DNA of 64,000 nt from Candidatus Magnetominusculus dajiuhuensis (GTDB taxonomy: Bacteria; Nitrospirota; Thermodesulfovibrionia; Thermodesulfovibrionales; Magnetobacteriaceae). The stretch spans positions 1 through 64,000 of the forward strand of contig JADFXP010000005.1 of the NCBI GenBank assembly GCA_015233465.1, given 5' to 3'. Positions within the stretch are counted from its first letter, which is position 1. Each line of letters starts with the position of its first letter. The notes under the pieces were generated by a model that was not told the DNA's origin, did no database searches, and saw only the letters and a program-made list of their open reading frames with translations. Positions 33,624-42,480 of this stretch are shown here, one piece after another. The position numbers and the translations under genes were made by a program.

Positions 33624-34037
33624 TCACTCCTCAGGACTGACAGCCGAAGTTAAATCTATATCTATCCCAAGGGCTGCTGCTGCTTTATTGAGTATTAATT
33701 TTAGATCATTAGGCTTAAATGGTTTTGCAATAAAATCAAATGCGCCAAGATCCATAGCCTTTCTTGCTATCTCCATCATCGCATAACCTGTTATAATAAT
33801 AATCTTTGTACGCTCATTTTTTGCCTTGACCTGTCTTAAAACCTCAAGCCCATCCATCTCTTTCATGCGCAGGTCAGTCACAACTATGTCAAAATCCTTT
33901 TCATTAACTCTCTTAATTACATCAACAGGATTACTAAAAACCTCGACATCACAGCCATGTTTTTGGAGCGTTGGAGCAAGCCTTTTGCCTACTATTACTT
34001 CATCATCCAATATTAAAATCTTTAATTTTTCAGCCAT
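33624..34037 (-). CDS. Single-domain response regulator
   Basis: A 137-aa CheY-like receiver with no output domain: LDDEVIVGKRL (acidic pair), phospho-Asp in DIVVTDLRMKEMDG, IIITGYA and the lysine in FIAKPFKP. It is encoded 14 bp downstream of the SulP transporter, so it probably shares its transcript. The kinase and target are unknown. The RMKEMDGLEVL style is typical of receivers in Nitrospirota/delta-proteobacterial phosphorelays. Confidence 0.9.
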   Translation of the reverse strand: MAEKLKILILDDEVIVGKRLAPTLQKHGCDVEVFSNPVDVIKRVNEKDFDIVVTDLRMKEMDGLEVLRQVKAKNERTKIIIITGYAMMEIARKAMDLGAFDFIAKPFKPNDLKLILNKAAAALGIDIDLTSAVSPEE

Positions 34038-34051
34038 AATATATTCTCCCT

Positions 34052-35812
34052 CTATGCAATACTTTCAGTAGGTTTTGCAGTTATGAGATTATTGCATTCA
34101 AAAAATACCTTATCCTTACACTTTAAACAAGCAGCCTTATCCATTTTTTCATATATAGTACTTATGGCTGCATGTTTTGAATCAAAGAAATGATTATTGC
34201 CAATCTCTTTAATAAAATATATCTTAGAGACAAATTCATAAACATTAGGTTTTAATCTTACAAAATAAAGCCCGCCTCCGTGTTCATTTACCAGACGCTT
34301 ATTCTCTGCAATCAACATTGTTGCCCCGCTTAAATCAATAAAATCAATGCCGTCACACAAAATCATTATATTATATACATGCTCTTTTTCAGAAATCTTA
34401 ATTATCTTATCTTGAATATAATTTAATGAGCCAAAATATATTGGCATGGCAATTCGTATAGTTCTAATTTGTGCGCACTGTGGGTTTGGCTTTATTTCAA
34501 CGTCAATAAAGGTCCCCTTTGGATCCTCAACATCAGGGGCAAGCATCGGAATATCAGGCGTTGATGTCCGAGCTAAAAATAATACTAATGAAAGCAGCAC
34601 ACCAAAATATATTGCAAATTCCAACTCTAGGAATAATGTCGAAAAAAAGGTTATCAAAATAATAGCTGATTCTGGACGACTATGTTTTAAAATATGAACT
34701 ATATGATGAAAATCTATTAACTTATATGCAACTATTAATATAACTCCACCCATTGCAGCTACTGGCAAATAAGCGGTAACAGGGGCTATCAAAATCAAGA
34801 TTAACGCCAAGAAAAACGCTGCAAATATCGCAGATAACGGGGTCTTTGCCCCTGACGTGAAATTGATTCCAGACCTCGTAAATGACCCAGAGCCTGCATA
34901 ACTTGAAAAAAAACTACCAACTATATTAGATAACCCTTGACCAATAAATTCCTGATTGGCATCAATCCTTTGATTTGACAGCGCAGCTACTGAGCGGCTT
35001 ATAGATACTGCCTCTATTAATCCCAATAGCGCAATTGAAAAGGCATCAGAACCAAGCATCCTAATTGTAGAAAACGAAAGACTAGGCATTGAAAGCGGCG
35101 GCAGGTGACCCGGCAATTGACCAACTAATTTTACACCATGTTCATTCCCATGTATTAAAATAGCAACAAAACTACCAAAAATCAGCGCTATCAATAAATC
35201 AGGAATCTTTGGTAAAAAGCGTTTTATTAATATAGCAACTACTAAGGTACTCATAGCAACTGCAAAGACATATAAATTTATACTGTCAAATTGTTTATAT
35301 ACACTTACCCATGTTGATAAAAATGACGAGCCTTTTGGGAGTTCAATGCCAAATATATGCTTTATTTGACTTGTTGCAATAAGTATAGCTGCCCCTGCCG
35401 TAAACCCAATTACCACTGTATGCGAAACAAAATCAACTAATTTTCCAAGCCTCGCTATACCAAAGAATAATTGATAAATGCCTGCAAGAAACGTAAGCGT
35501 TAAGGCAAGTTGAATAAATTCTGGTGAACCGGGATCTGCATGACCGCTTACTGTTGCAAATATGACAATTGATATTGCAGTTGTTGGACCTGATATAAGA
35601 TGCAGAGACGAACCAAATAAAGCCGCTATTATTGGCGTAATCATCGCAGTATACAATCCATACTCTGGAGGCAGCCCTGCTATAGTAGCAAAGGCAACTC
35701 CCTGCGGCAGTACGATAACAGCACCTGTAAAACCTGCTATAAGGTCAGCTTTAATGGTTGCTTTTGTTATAGTTTTACCCCATGTTAGAAATGGGAAAAA
35801 ATTTGTCAACAT
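34052..35812 (-). CDS. SulP-family anion transporter with STAS domain
   Basis: A 586-aa inner-membrane transporter. The N-terminal SulP core (1-420) has DLIAGFTGAVIVLPQGVAFATIAGLPPEYGLY and the central GLSNIVGSFFSSYAGSGSFTRSG. The C-terminal STAS domain (about 440-560) ends near FIDLSGATMLIAENK. Substrates in this family are sulfate or bicarbonate, and which one cannot be told here. An unusual C-terminal tail has a CLKCKDKVFFEC cysteine cluster. It is followed by a receiver protein, suggesting regulated anion uptake. Confidence 0.9.
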   Translation of the reverse strand: MLTNFFPFLTWGKTITKATIKADLIAGFTGAVIVLPQGVAFATIAGLPPEYGLYTAMITPIIAALFGSSLHLISGPTTAISIVIFATVSGHADPGSPEFIQLALTLTFLAGIYQLFFGIARLGKLVDFVSHTVVIGFTAGAAILIATSQIKHIFGIELPKGSSFLSTWVSVYKQFDSINLYVFAVAMSTLVVAILIKRFLPKIPDLLIALIFGSFVAILIHGNEHGVKLVGQLPGHLPPLSMPSLSFSTIRMLGSDAFSIALLGLIEAVSISRSVAALSNQRIDANQEFIGQGLSNIVGSFFSSYAGSGSFTRSGINFTSGAKTPLSAIFAAFFLALILILIAPVTAYLPVAAMGGVILIVAYKLIDFHHIVHILKHSRPESAIILITFFSTLFLELEFAIYFGVLLSLVLFLARTSTPDIPMLAPDVEDPKGTFIDVEIKPNPQCAQIRTIRIAMPIYFGSLNYIQDKIIKISEKEHVYNIMILCDGIDFIDLSGATMLIAENKRLVNEHGGGLYFVRLKPNVYEFVSKIYFIKEIGNNHFFDSKHAAISTIYEKMDKAACLKCKDKVFFECNNLITAKPTESIA

Positions 35813-36205
35813 TTTTCTTCACCTTTTATATTTTTAAATGAATAATTCCAATGTTGCTAAATTATCATACAAGTGTACATGTTGTCAATCATAAATAAAT
35901 AAAATTATAGAATTTAGTATAAATATTGCTTTTAAATAGGACTTTAGAGATGATTTTAGTACTATTTAAAATGCTTCGTATATAAAATTGATAGAAAAAT
36001 ATTGTCTATATTTTTGTAAATAAAAGTTTCATTATAATATATGATGAATAATAGCTATATATACTTCAAAACAACGATAAAGACCTCTGCATAACTATAA
36101 TTTTTTTAAATTCCCCTTTTAAAAAAGGGGAATTTTAGGAACTTTATTTATTTTAAGGGCTGTCTTTAGGGATGGCTCCAGCAAAGGGAATAATCTTAGA
36201 ACCCA
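35813..36205. other. Intergenic region with family 2 half element and decayed family 1 copy
   Basis: No gene is visible. 36079-36132 is a family 2 half (AAAGACCTCTGCATAACT, then AATTCCCC / GGGGAATT). 36150-36208 is a decayed reverse family 1 copy (TTAAGGGCTGTCTTTAGGG...AGAACCCATTATAAAAG) that reaches the lipA stop. The remainder is AT-rich and featureless. Confidence 0.6.
36079..36132 (+). repeat. Repeat family 2, half element
   Basis: It shares the terminal sequence AAAGACCTCTGCATAACT and the CCCCTTTT / AAAAGGGG hairpin with the left arm of the full element at 21213-21525. Confidence 0.75.
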
Positions 36206-37042
36206 TTATAAAAGCATTTCATCTGCATTCATTGAACTTCTGACCAAGGGACCTGATGCTACAAATGAAAAACCAGAAACCTTTGCAATTTCCTTATATT
36301 GCTCAAATACATCTGGATGAATATATTCTACAACCGGCAGATTCTTCTTTGAAGGGCGCATATATTGTCCTATTGTCAATAACTCACATCCAGATTTACG
36401 TAAATCATTTATCACTGTTACTACTTCTTCAAATCTCTCTCCCAATCCAACCATTAATCCAGATTTTACCTTATACTTATCTGAATAATCACGCGCCTCT
36501 CTCAAAATATCCAGAGATCTTTGATAATCTGCCTGCGGACGCACTATATTATATAATGACGGAACGGTTTCAATGTTATGATTAAATACATTCGGCATTG
36601 CCTTTAATACTATTTTAAGATTATCAATATTACCTTTAAAATCAGGTGTTAATACCTCAATCGTTGCCTCTTTTAAGTGGTTTCTTATAGAATAAATAGT
36701 CTTGGCAAATTGTTCAGCCCCGCCGTCTGGAAGATCATCTCTTGTTACTGAGGTGATCACTACATGTCTTAGATTTAATTCCTTTGCAGCCATCGCAACC
36801 CTTTCTGGTTCATCAGTAGATAATGAAATAGGCAGAGAGTGATTAACTGAACAAAAACCGCAGTTTCTTGTACAGTCTTGACCTAATATCATAAATGCTG
36901 CTGTAGGACGATTAAAACAATGCCCCTTGTTTGGACATCTCGCCTCTTCACAGACCGTTGAAAGTCCATATTTACGTAAAAGCCGCTTTGTTGGACGCAG
37001 TCCATGAAAGGTATTTGTTTTAAGCCATGGAGGTAATTTCAT
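36206..37042 (-). CDS. lipA: Lipoyl synthase
   Basis: A 278-aa radical SAM enzyme inserting two sulfurs into protein-bound octanoate. Both [4Fe-4S] motifs are present: the auxiliary CEEARCPNKGHC and the radical SAM CTRNCGFC. The start LPPWLKTNTFHGLRPTKRLLRKYGLSTVCEEA is typical, and the C-terminal RSS (VRSSMNADEM) that ligates the auxiliary cluster is present. The stop lies at the edge of a decayed repeat. A receiver gene lies 3 bp upstream on the same strand, so they are cotranscribed. Confidence 0.95.
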   Translation of the reverse strand: MKLPPWLKTNTFHGLRPTKRLLRKYGLSTVCEEARCPNKGHCFNRPTAAFMILGQDCTRNCGFCSVNHSLPISLSTDEPERVAMAAKELNLRHVVITSVTRDDLPDGGAEQFAKTIYSIRNHLKEATIEVLTPDFKGNIDNLKIVLKAMPNVFNHNIETVPSLYNIVRPQADYQRSLDILREARDYSDKYKVKSGLMVGLGERFEEVVTVINDLRKSGCELLTIGQYMRPSKKNLPVVEYIHPDVFEQYKEIAKVSGFSFVASGPLVRSSMNADEMLL

Positions 37043-37045
37043 AAT

Positions 37046-37447
37046 CTATTCTATGGCTATATGATGTTTATTTATACAATATTCAATTGCATCTATAAGA
37101 ATAGTATAACTTATAGGTTTAATAATAGTTGTACATGCAAGTGGTGAGTGATGGGCTTCATCATTATATGCAGTAGCGACTATAATATGCTGCGAAACAT
37201 CAATGTCTTTAATTCTTTTAACCATTTCAATACCGTTCATTTTAGGCATTTCAATATCTGAGAGCACGATGTCAGGCAGATATTTTTTATAGGCATCAAG
37301 GCCGTCTATACCGTTACCGGCTTGAATTACCTCTTTGAATCTCTTGCCAAGAAATCTAGCTATAGTGGTTCGAGCAAAGACATCATCATCAACAATGAGT
37401 ATGGTTGCTTCCTTAAATAAAATGTTTTTATCTACACTGTAAGTCAA
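37046..37447 (-). CDS. Single-domain response regulator
   Basis: A 133-aa CheY-like receiver: VDDDVFARTTIARFLG, phospho-Asp in DIVLSDIEMPKMNGIEMVKRI, VATAY and the IIKPIS lysine. It has no output domain. It sits 3 bp upstream of lipA on the same strand and 51 bp downstream of a DHH phosphoesterase. It may relay an unknown kinase signal. The alternation of receivers with metabolic genes here (also at 33624) suggests shuffled phosphorelay components. Confidence 0.9.
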   Translation of the reverse strand: MTYSVDKNILFKEATILIVDDDVFARTTIARFLGKRFKEVIQAGNGIDGLDAYKKYLPDIVLSDIEMPKMNGIEMVKRIKDIDVSQHIIVATAYNDEAHHSPLACTTIIKPISYTILIDAIEYCINKHHIAIE

Positions 37448-37498
37448 TTAAAAATTTTACTCCATTTTTTATATAATAAAGGATTACCTAAGATTAGT

Positions 37499-38476
37499 TC
37501 AAATATTAAGCCTATTTCTAAGAAATGCTTCTATCTCTTTATCTGAACGGTCGGTTTTTATATTGTCAATTGGAACCTCAGCGCGGGCTGCGCCTTTATG
37601 CCCTCCTGCGCTGCCAATTGCTGCAAATGACTTTATTGCTAATTTTCCTGCATCTTTTCTCTGACCATCACTTCTAAAGATTATTATCAATGTTTCATTA
37701 TAAAGTCCGGCAGTAATGCTCCATGAAATCTTATGAATACGCATAAAAAAATCCGCAAGCTGAACGCAAATATCAGGCGCATTGATAACCCCAAGATATG
37801 AAAATACCTTATTTCTGGTGATAGTCATATTTTTAATTGCCTTTCTATAAAGTGTGAGGTCTGCAATTCTAAGTTCAGAGCGTTCTATCTTGCTAAGCAG
37901 GGAGCGGTTTGCATAATGAAAGACGTATTGAAATTGTTCAATATCCTTTGCGGTTGCCCCTCTTTCAAAGTTGCTTGTATCGGTTTTTATGGCATAGAGA
38001 ATTGCTGTGGCAAGTGTTTTAGAGGGAACAATCTTAGCTGCTCTGAGGTATTCGGTCATTATCGTAGCAGTTGCGCCGTATTCTGGTCTTATATCAACAT
38101 AAGAGGCCTCAGGCTTATTTCTATGAGGGTGATGGTCAATGATTATATCAAACTTAAAATCCTTAAATAACTCAGAATGATGAGGCTGAGAATCAATGAG
38201 CGCAAAACGAGTAAAATCAGCGCTATTTATCTTCGCCATCTTTATAAGAGGCGCCTTTACTGATTCTACCATGACCTGATTATCAAGTCTTTGAATCTTA
38301 CCAAAATATGCAATAGAGACCTTTGATACAATTCTCCAAAGAATCCTCTTTAAAATCATTGCACTTGCTATTGAGTCAGGATCAGGTTCTATTAATATCA
38401 ATAGACAATCTTCTTTCTTAAAGATTCCAAGGAGTTTGTTTATATGCTGTTTTGTAGTTATTTGGCTTGATTTCAT
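37499..38476 (-). CDS. DHH-family phosphoesterase
   Basis: A 325-aa metal-dependent phosphoesterase of the NrnA/exopolyphosphatase-like group. Motifs: EPDPDSIASAMIL (motif I), FALIDSQPHHSELF, the DHH motif IIDHHPHRNK, and C-terminal DHHA1-like sequence GSAGGHKGAARAEV with the G-G-H substrate loop. Possible substrates are nanoRNA, pAp or a cyclic dinucleotide intermediate; sequence alone does not choose. It is upstream of the receiver and lipA in the same direction. Confidence 0.87.
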   Translation of the reverse strand: MKSSQITTKQHINKLLGIFKKEDCLLILIEPDPDSIASAMILKRILWRIVSKVSIAYFGKIQRLDNQVMVESVKAPLIKMAKINSADFTRFALIDSQPHHSELFKDFKFDIIIDHHPHRNKPEASYVDIRPEYGATATIMTEYLRAAKIVPSKTLATAILYAIKTDTSNFERGATAKDIEQFQYVFHYANRSLLSKIERSELRIADLTLYRKAIKNMTITRNKVFSYLGVINAPDICVQLADFFMRIHKISWSITAGLYNETLIIIFRSDGQRKDAGKLAIKSFAAIGSAGGHKGAARAEVPIDNIKTDRSDKEIEAFLRNRLNI

Positions 38477-38642
38477 ATTATATATTATAGTTTATAGTTT
38501 TATAAGTATAACACACTTTAGAAATTGTATAAAATATTTTTTATTTGTTTTATACTTACATTTATAGTAGTATTAAATAGTCACTTTTGGTGTTAATTTG
38601 GACTAAATATTAATTAAAACACTTTTGCGGAATTAATATATT

Positions 38643-41351
38643 ATGACAATCAAAAAAAAGCTTATAACAATAATGATAATCATAACTATAGGTCTTGTTA
38701 TGATAATTATACCTGTAGTGTGGAATTATCTAAATTGTATTAGAAATTTACATCAAATCAATACTGATACAATTGATCTTAATCATGCAAAACAAATCAA
38801 TACAATAATAAAAAATAAGTTAAGTCAACTGCATAGGCTTTCAATAATTGATATCAACCGTATAACTCCTGATGATAATACCAAAACCGAGATAAATAGA
38901 ATCTTAAATGATTGGACTGAACATGAAAAAAATACCGGAATAGGTTATGAAGAATATGAGTTAGAAAGACACGTAAATAGTATAGAAATGATTGGAACTG
39001 ATTTCTTGTCATACCTTGAGTTATATGGAGAATATGCAAATTTGATTAAGAAAAATAAGAAGGATGAAGCATCAGAATTATTTAGCAAAAAGCTGGAACC
39101 AATATTGAAAGTCTCATTGACTGGTTTTATAGGCAGTATCTATGATTTTGAGAGAAATAAAATTAATTCTTCATTTGACAAAATCAGAAGCAATTCTGGA
39201 ATCATCCTCTTTAATGCTCAACAAATAAGTAATCAAATAACCATATCAAGCAAAATATTTAAATATTTTTCAATTTTAATCAATTTAAATTCAAACATTG
39301 AAAGACAATCGTTAAGAGCAATGCAGTATCTTTATTTGAAAGATGAAACAAATTTGAATTTATACAATATCTTACAGTCAAGATCTCAGGGATATATAAA
39401 AGATGCATTATACCTTGCTGAAAGATTAAATAACTCTCCAGATATTGCTTCCCAAGATGATATTGAATTATTAATGCAATTGGGAAATAATTTAACAGAA
39501 TATAATGGACTTATCCAAAAGTGTTTTAAATTAAGTGAAGCTGGTAAGACTAAAGAGTTAATAAAAATTTTAGATAATGATTCCCCAATTTTAGAGAAAA
39601 ATATTTATACAATATCTACAATCCTTATTACAGATGCTCAAAAAAAGTCTGACTTTGAAAATATAAAATTAAAAGAAATATTATTCAATTCTGGTCTTAT
39701 TTATATCATAATACTGACTTTATTTGCTTTATTTGTATTATTAATATTGAATTTTATCTTAAGAAGCATGATTATTTCATTAGATGATATCACAAATGCA
39801 ATTAAGTTAATAACAAATGATAATCTAGATCATAAAATAACCGTAAGATCAACAGATGAGTTTGCATTACTTGCAGCAGCCTTTAATAAAATGATTGTAG
39901 ATTTAAAGTTATCAAAGCAAAAGTTGATAGAATCAGAGCAGAATCTCAGAAATATCTATGAAATGTCTAATGATGGAATCACTGTTATTGACAAAGAAAA
40001 ATTAACCTTTCTTATGGTAAATGACGGGTTTTGCAAGATACTTGGATATTCAAAAGAAGAATTAGAAGGAAAGCCTGTTTATATTATATATCGAGAAGAA
40101 ACACGTGAAGAAGATAAAAAGAGATTCAAAAGGCACATTGACCGCAAGGAGATTCACAGTTCATTTATTCCATTTCAAAAAAAAGATGGCACTATCATTT
40201 ATGTAGACACATCTTCATCTAATGTTATCATAGGCGGAAAGGATTTTCTATTAGGCATAATCAGAGATGTTACTGAACGTAAAGAAAAAATGGATCAAAT
40301 TGAGCAATTCAAAGACAAGGCTCATGAAGATTTCAAAATACAACAGCTTTTAAATGTGATATTAAAGATATCTATGGAGTCAATAAATTTGAAGAAACAA
40401 CTTGAGATCATATTACTCCTTATTCATTCTGCTGAGTGGTTAGGTCTTAATTCTCATGCTTTAATACATCTTGTTGATGAAACTAATGAAGATAAGCTGG
40501 TATTATTTGCACATGTAGGGATGAGCGAGGAGTTACAAAAAGAATGGGCAAATATAAATATTGATCATTGCGTAATCGGGGATGCAGTTAAAAATATGAA
40601 TATTATATATTCAGACATCAAATATGTTGGACAGTGCGGTAATGAACCATTTCAAGATCGTTATATCTCCCCAATCCTTTCAGGAGAAAAACTCTTAGGC
40701 GTTCTCAACGTTTATCTTGGAAAAGATTTTGACAGGGAAACTAAAACAAATACTGGAAATAATTTAGGTCAAAAGTTAGAGTCATTTCTTTCATCGTTAT
40801 TAACAGTATTAGCGAGTATTATTGAAAAGAAAAAGATTGAACAAAGTCTTAAGCAAATGGCTAATCATGATTTATTGACTAATCTTCCAAATCGCACGTT
40901 TTTTAAATCTATGCTTTCTCAAACTCTTTGGCAGGCTAGCAGATACAATGAAAGTTTCGCAATATTATTTATTGACCTTGATGGATTTAAGGCGGTTAAT
41001 GATAACTTTGGACATAATATCGGAGACCTATTGCTTAAAGAGGTTGCAAGCAGACTTTCAAGCTGTTTACGGCGTATTGATGTCTTATCCAGAATTGGGG
41101 GAGATGAATTTATTGTAATGCTCAGTCGTATCAATTCAAGAGACGATGTCTCAGAGGTTGCAAAAAAAATAATTCAACAGATCAGCCACCCTTTTTTACT
41201 AGACAGTAATACCTGTAAAATAGGTACAAGCGTGGGAATAAGTATATACCCAGATGATGGTGATAACGAGGAAGAGTTGATTAAAAAAGCCGATAATTCA
41301 ATGTATGAAGTAAAAAAACGTGGGAAAAATAATTTTAAGTTTTACTGTTAG
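38643..41351 (+). CDS. Membrane diguanylate cyclase with HAMP-PAS-GAF-GGDEF
   Basis: A 902-aa signalling protein. TM1 is at 5-28, a long periplasmic helical sensor domain spans ~30-340, TM2 is ~350-375, HAMP follows (SLDDITNAIKLITNDNLDHKI...FNKM), then a PAS domain (~430-545, DGITVIDKEKLTFLMVNDGFCKILGYS), a GAF-like domain (~570-725) and GGDEF (~745-902). The active site RIGGDEFIV is intact, and an upstream RRID fits the inhibitory I-site. It should make c-di-GMP in response to an external signal. It is monocistronic, ending at a hairpin (AAAGAACTATT / AATAGTTCTTT, about 41412-41444). Confidence 0.9.
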   Translation: MTIKKKLITIMIIITIGLVMIIIPVVWNYLNCIRNLHQINTDTIDLNHAKQINTIIKNKLSQLHRLSIIDINRITPDDNTKTEINRILNDWTEHEKNTGIGYEEYELERHVNSIEMIGTDFLSYLELYGEYANLIKKNKKDEASELFSKKLEPILKVSLTGFIGSIYDFERNKINSSFDKIRSNSGIILFNAQQISNQITISSKIFKYFSILINLNSNIERQSLRAMQYLYLKDETNLNLYNILQSRSQGYIKDALYLAERLNNSPDIASQDDIELLMQLGNNLTEYNGLIQKCFKLSEAGKTKELIKILDNDSPILEKNIYTISTILITDAQKKSDFENIKLKEILFNSGLIYIIILTLFALFVLLILNFILRSMIISLDDITNAIKLITNDNLDHKITVRSTDEFALLAAAFNKMIVDLKLSKQKLIESEQNLRNIYEMSNDGITVIDKEKLTFLMVNDGFCKILGYSKEELEGKPVYIIYREETREEDKKRFKRHIDRKEIHSSFIPFQKKDGTIIYVDTSSSNVIIGGKDFLLGIIRDVTERKEKMDQIEQFKDKAHEDFKIQQLLNVILKISMESINLKKQLEIILLLIHSAEWLGLNSHALIHLVDETNEDKLVLFAHVGMSEELQKEWANINIDHCVIGDAVKNMNIIYSDIKYVGQCGNEPFQDRYISPILSGEKLLGVLNVYLGKDFDRETKTNTGNNLGQKLESFLSSLLTVLASIIEKKKIEQSLKQMANHDLLTNLPNRTFFKSMLSQTLWQASRYNESFAILFIDLDGFKAVNDNFGHNIGDLLLKEVASRLSSCLRRIDVLSRIGGDEFIVMLSRINSRDDVSEVAKKIIQQISHPFLLDSNTCKIGTSVGISIYPDDGDNEEELIKKADNSMYEVKKRGKNNFKFYC

Positions 41352-41444
41352 CCGTTAAACATCACCACTTCCAATATATCAATCTAACATCCAAAGACCT
41401 CTACTCATCTTATAAAGAACTATTATCATAAAAATAGTTCTTTA

Positions 41445-41532
41445 TAATGGGTTCAAAGGGACGAGTCCATTTGCGAGGATTTTTAAGGTGCAGGGGTCTA
41501 AGACCCCGTTATAAAAACCCCTTAAAGGGTTA
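41445..41532 (+). repeat. Palindromic repeat family 1, forward copy
   Basis: A forward copy with the GGGGTCTAAGACCCC B-hairpin, located between the cyclase terminator and the iscR promoter. Confidence 0.88.
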
Positions 41533-41555
41533 CTTAATATTTTCACTTTAAAAAA

Positions 41556-41588
41556 ATAATTGACAAATTTAGTAGGGTATTATATTAT
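41556..41588 (+). promoter_or_regulatory. iscR promoter with IscR type 1 operator
   Basis: -35 TTGACA (41560-41565) and -10 TATTAT (41583-41588) have a 17-bp spacer. The 25 bp at 41556-41580 (ATAATTGACAAA then TTTAGTAGGGTAT) agree at 22 of 25 positions with the E. coli IscR type 1 consensus (ATA..YGACT......AGTC...TAT) as I remember it. The site covers the -35 and spacer, so bound [2Fe-2S]-IscR-like protein would repress its own operon. Confidence 0.7.
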
Positions 41589-41593
41589 TAATA

Positions 41594-42034
41594 ATGATAA
41601 GATTATCAACAAAGAGTCAATATGGAGTAAGGGCGATGTATGAGATTGCCTGCGGGTATCCTGACAGACCAGTGTCAGCGCCTTTGATCTCTGAGAAACA
41701 GGACGTGCCAGTGCCCTTTTTAGAGCAGATTTTGACTAAATTAAGGAAGGCTGGGATAATAAAGAGCGTAAAAGGGCCTGGAGGCGGATATTTGCTTAAT
41801 GGCAGTCCTGAATCTATTACAATTTGGGATATAGTAGAGCAGCTTGACGGGCCAATGGCAATTACCTCATGTCTTGATCCTCAGAAGGGATGTGTGAGGA
41901 TTGATAATTGTGTCACGCACTTATTATGGAAATCTTTGGGTAATCATCTGAAGGATTTTTTAAGCACTATATCTGTAAATGACCTTGTTAATGGTGTGAT
42001 TTTGGAGAAGATTGGTTTGGAGAAGGCTGGATAG
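41594..42034 (+). CDS. iscR: IscR-type Rrf2 regulator
   Basis: A 146-aa Fe-S sensing repressor. The winged HTH is at the N-terminus (MIRLSTKSQYGVRAMYEIA, FLEQILTKLRKAGIIKSVKGPGGGY). The cluster ligands follow the IscR pattern, C-x6-C-x5-C-x2-H (Cys93, Cys100, Cys106, His109), close to Cys92, Cys98, Cys104 and His107 of E. coli IscR. It is first in an operon of Fe-S assembly genes and sits behind a matching operator, so autoregulation by cluster status is likely. One nucleotide separates it from the next gene. Confidence 0.92.
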   Translation: MIRLSTKSQYGVRAMYEIACGYPDRPVSAPLISEKQDVPVPFLEQILTKLRKAGIIKSVKGPGGGYLLNGSPESITIWDIVEQLDGPMAITSCLDPQKGCVRIDNCVTHLLWKSLGNHLKDFLSTISVNDLVNGVILEKIGLEKAG

Positions 42035-42035
42035 G

Positions 42036-42293
42036 ATGAATTTAAAGTTTGTAGAAAATATTAAACCAGACGTTACAACAGATATAGTTTATATGATGTG
42101 TCCAATGCATCTACTAAAACTACAGGAGATGATTAAGGAGATAGAGGTTGGACAAACGCTTGAGATACTAACAGATTATGATGGCGCACTTGAGGATATT
42201 CCAGCATGGTGCGAAAAGACAGGCAATGAGTTTATTGGAATAGATGAGGCTGAGGATTTTTATAAAATTTATATTAAAAAATTAATTCCATGA
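42036..42293 (+). CDS. TusA/SirA-like sulfur-carrier protein
   Basis: 85 aa from the ATG at 42036. The fold and motif position match TusA: an N-terminal strand (DIVYMMCPMHLLKLQEMIKEIEVGQTLEILTD) with the conserved cysteine in CPMH, where CPxP is usual, then a DIPAWCEKTGNEFIGIDE segment. TusA-type proteins carry persulfide sulfur. Its position between iscR and an IscS homologue lacking the PLP lysine makes it a candidate sulfur source for cluster assembly (inference). Its stop codon lies in the first bases of an inserted repeat pair. Confidence 0.85.
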   Translation: MNLKFVENIKPDVTTDIVYMMCPMHLLKLQEMIKEIEVGQTLEILTDYDGALEDIPAWCEKTGNEFIGIDEAEDFYKIYIKKLIP

Positions 42294-42343
42294 GGGCTCT
42301 GCCCTCAAACACCCGCAAAGGGACTCGTCCCTTTGAACCCATA
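42290..42343 (-). repeat. Palindromic repeat family 1, reverse half of composite 4
   Basis: A reverse copy (GAGGGCTCTGCCCTC; AAAGGGACTCGTCCCTTT) starting at the tusA-like stop. Confidence 0.92.
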
Positions 42344-42397
42344 ATTTTGGGTTATTTATGATAACAAGTTTTTTATTAAGCAATTAATACTATAGTT

Positions 42398-42460
42398 AAT
42401 GGGTTCAAAGGGTCTAAGACCCTTTGCGGGATTTTTAAGGGCGGAGCCCTTAAAGGGTTA
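42398..42460 (+). repeat. Palindromic repeat family 1, forward half of composite 4
   Basis: A forward copy with hairpin A AAAGGGTCTAAGACCCTTT and hairpin B AAGGGCGGAGCCCTT. It faces 42290-42343 across a 54-bp centre shared with composites 2 and 3, and is inserted inside the isc operon. Confidence 0.92.
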
Positions 42461-42480
42461 CTTAAAATAGAGGTGATACT

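Noticed and set aside
34446-34697. Plus-strand ORF opposite the SulP gene
   Set aside because: An antisense shadow of a well-conserved gene, as are the other ORFs lying wholly opposite hppA, manC, spoT and fusA-like genes.
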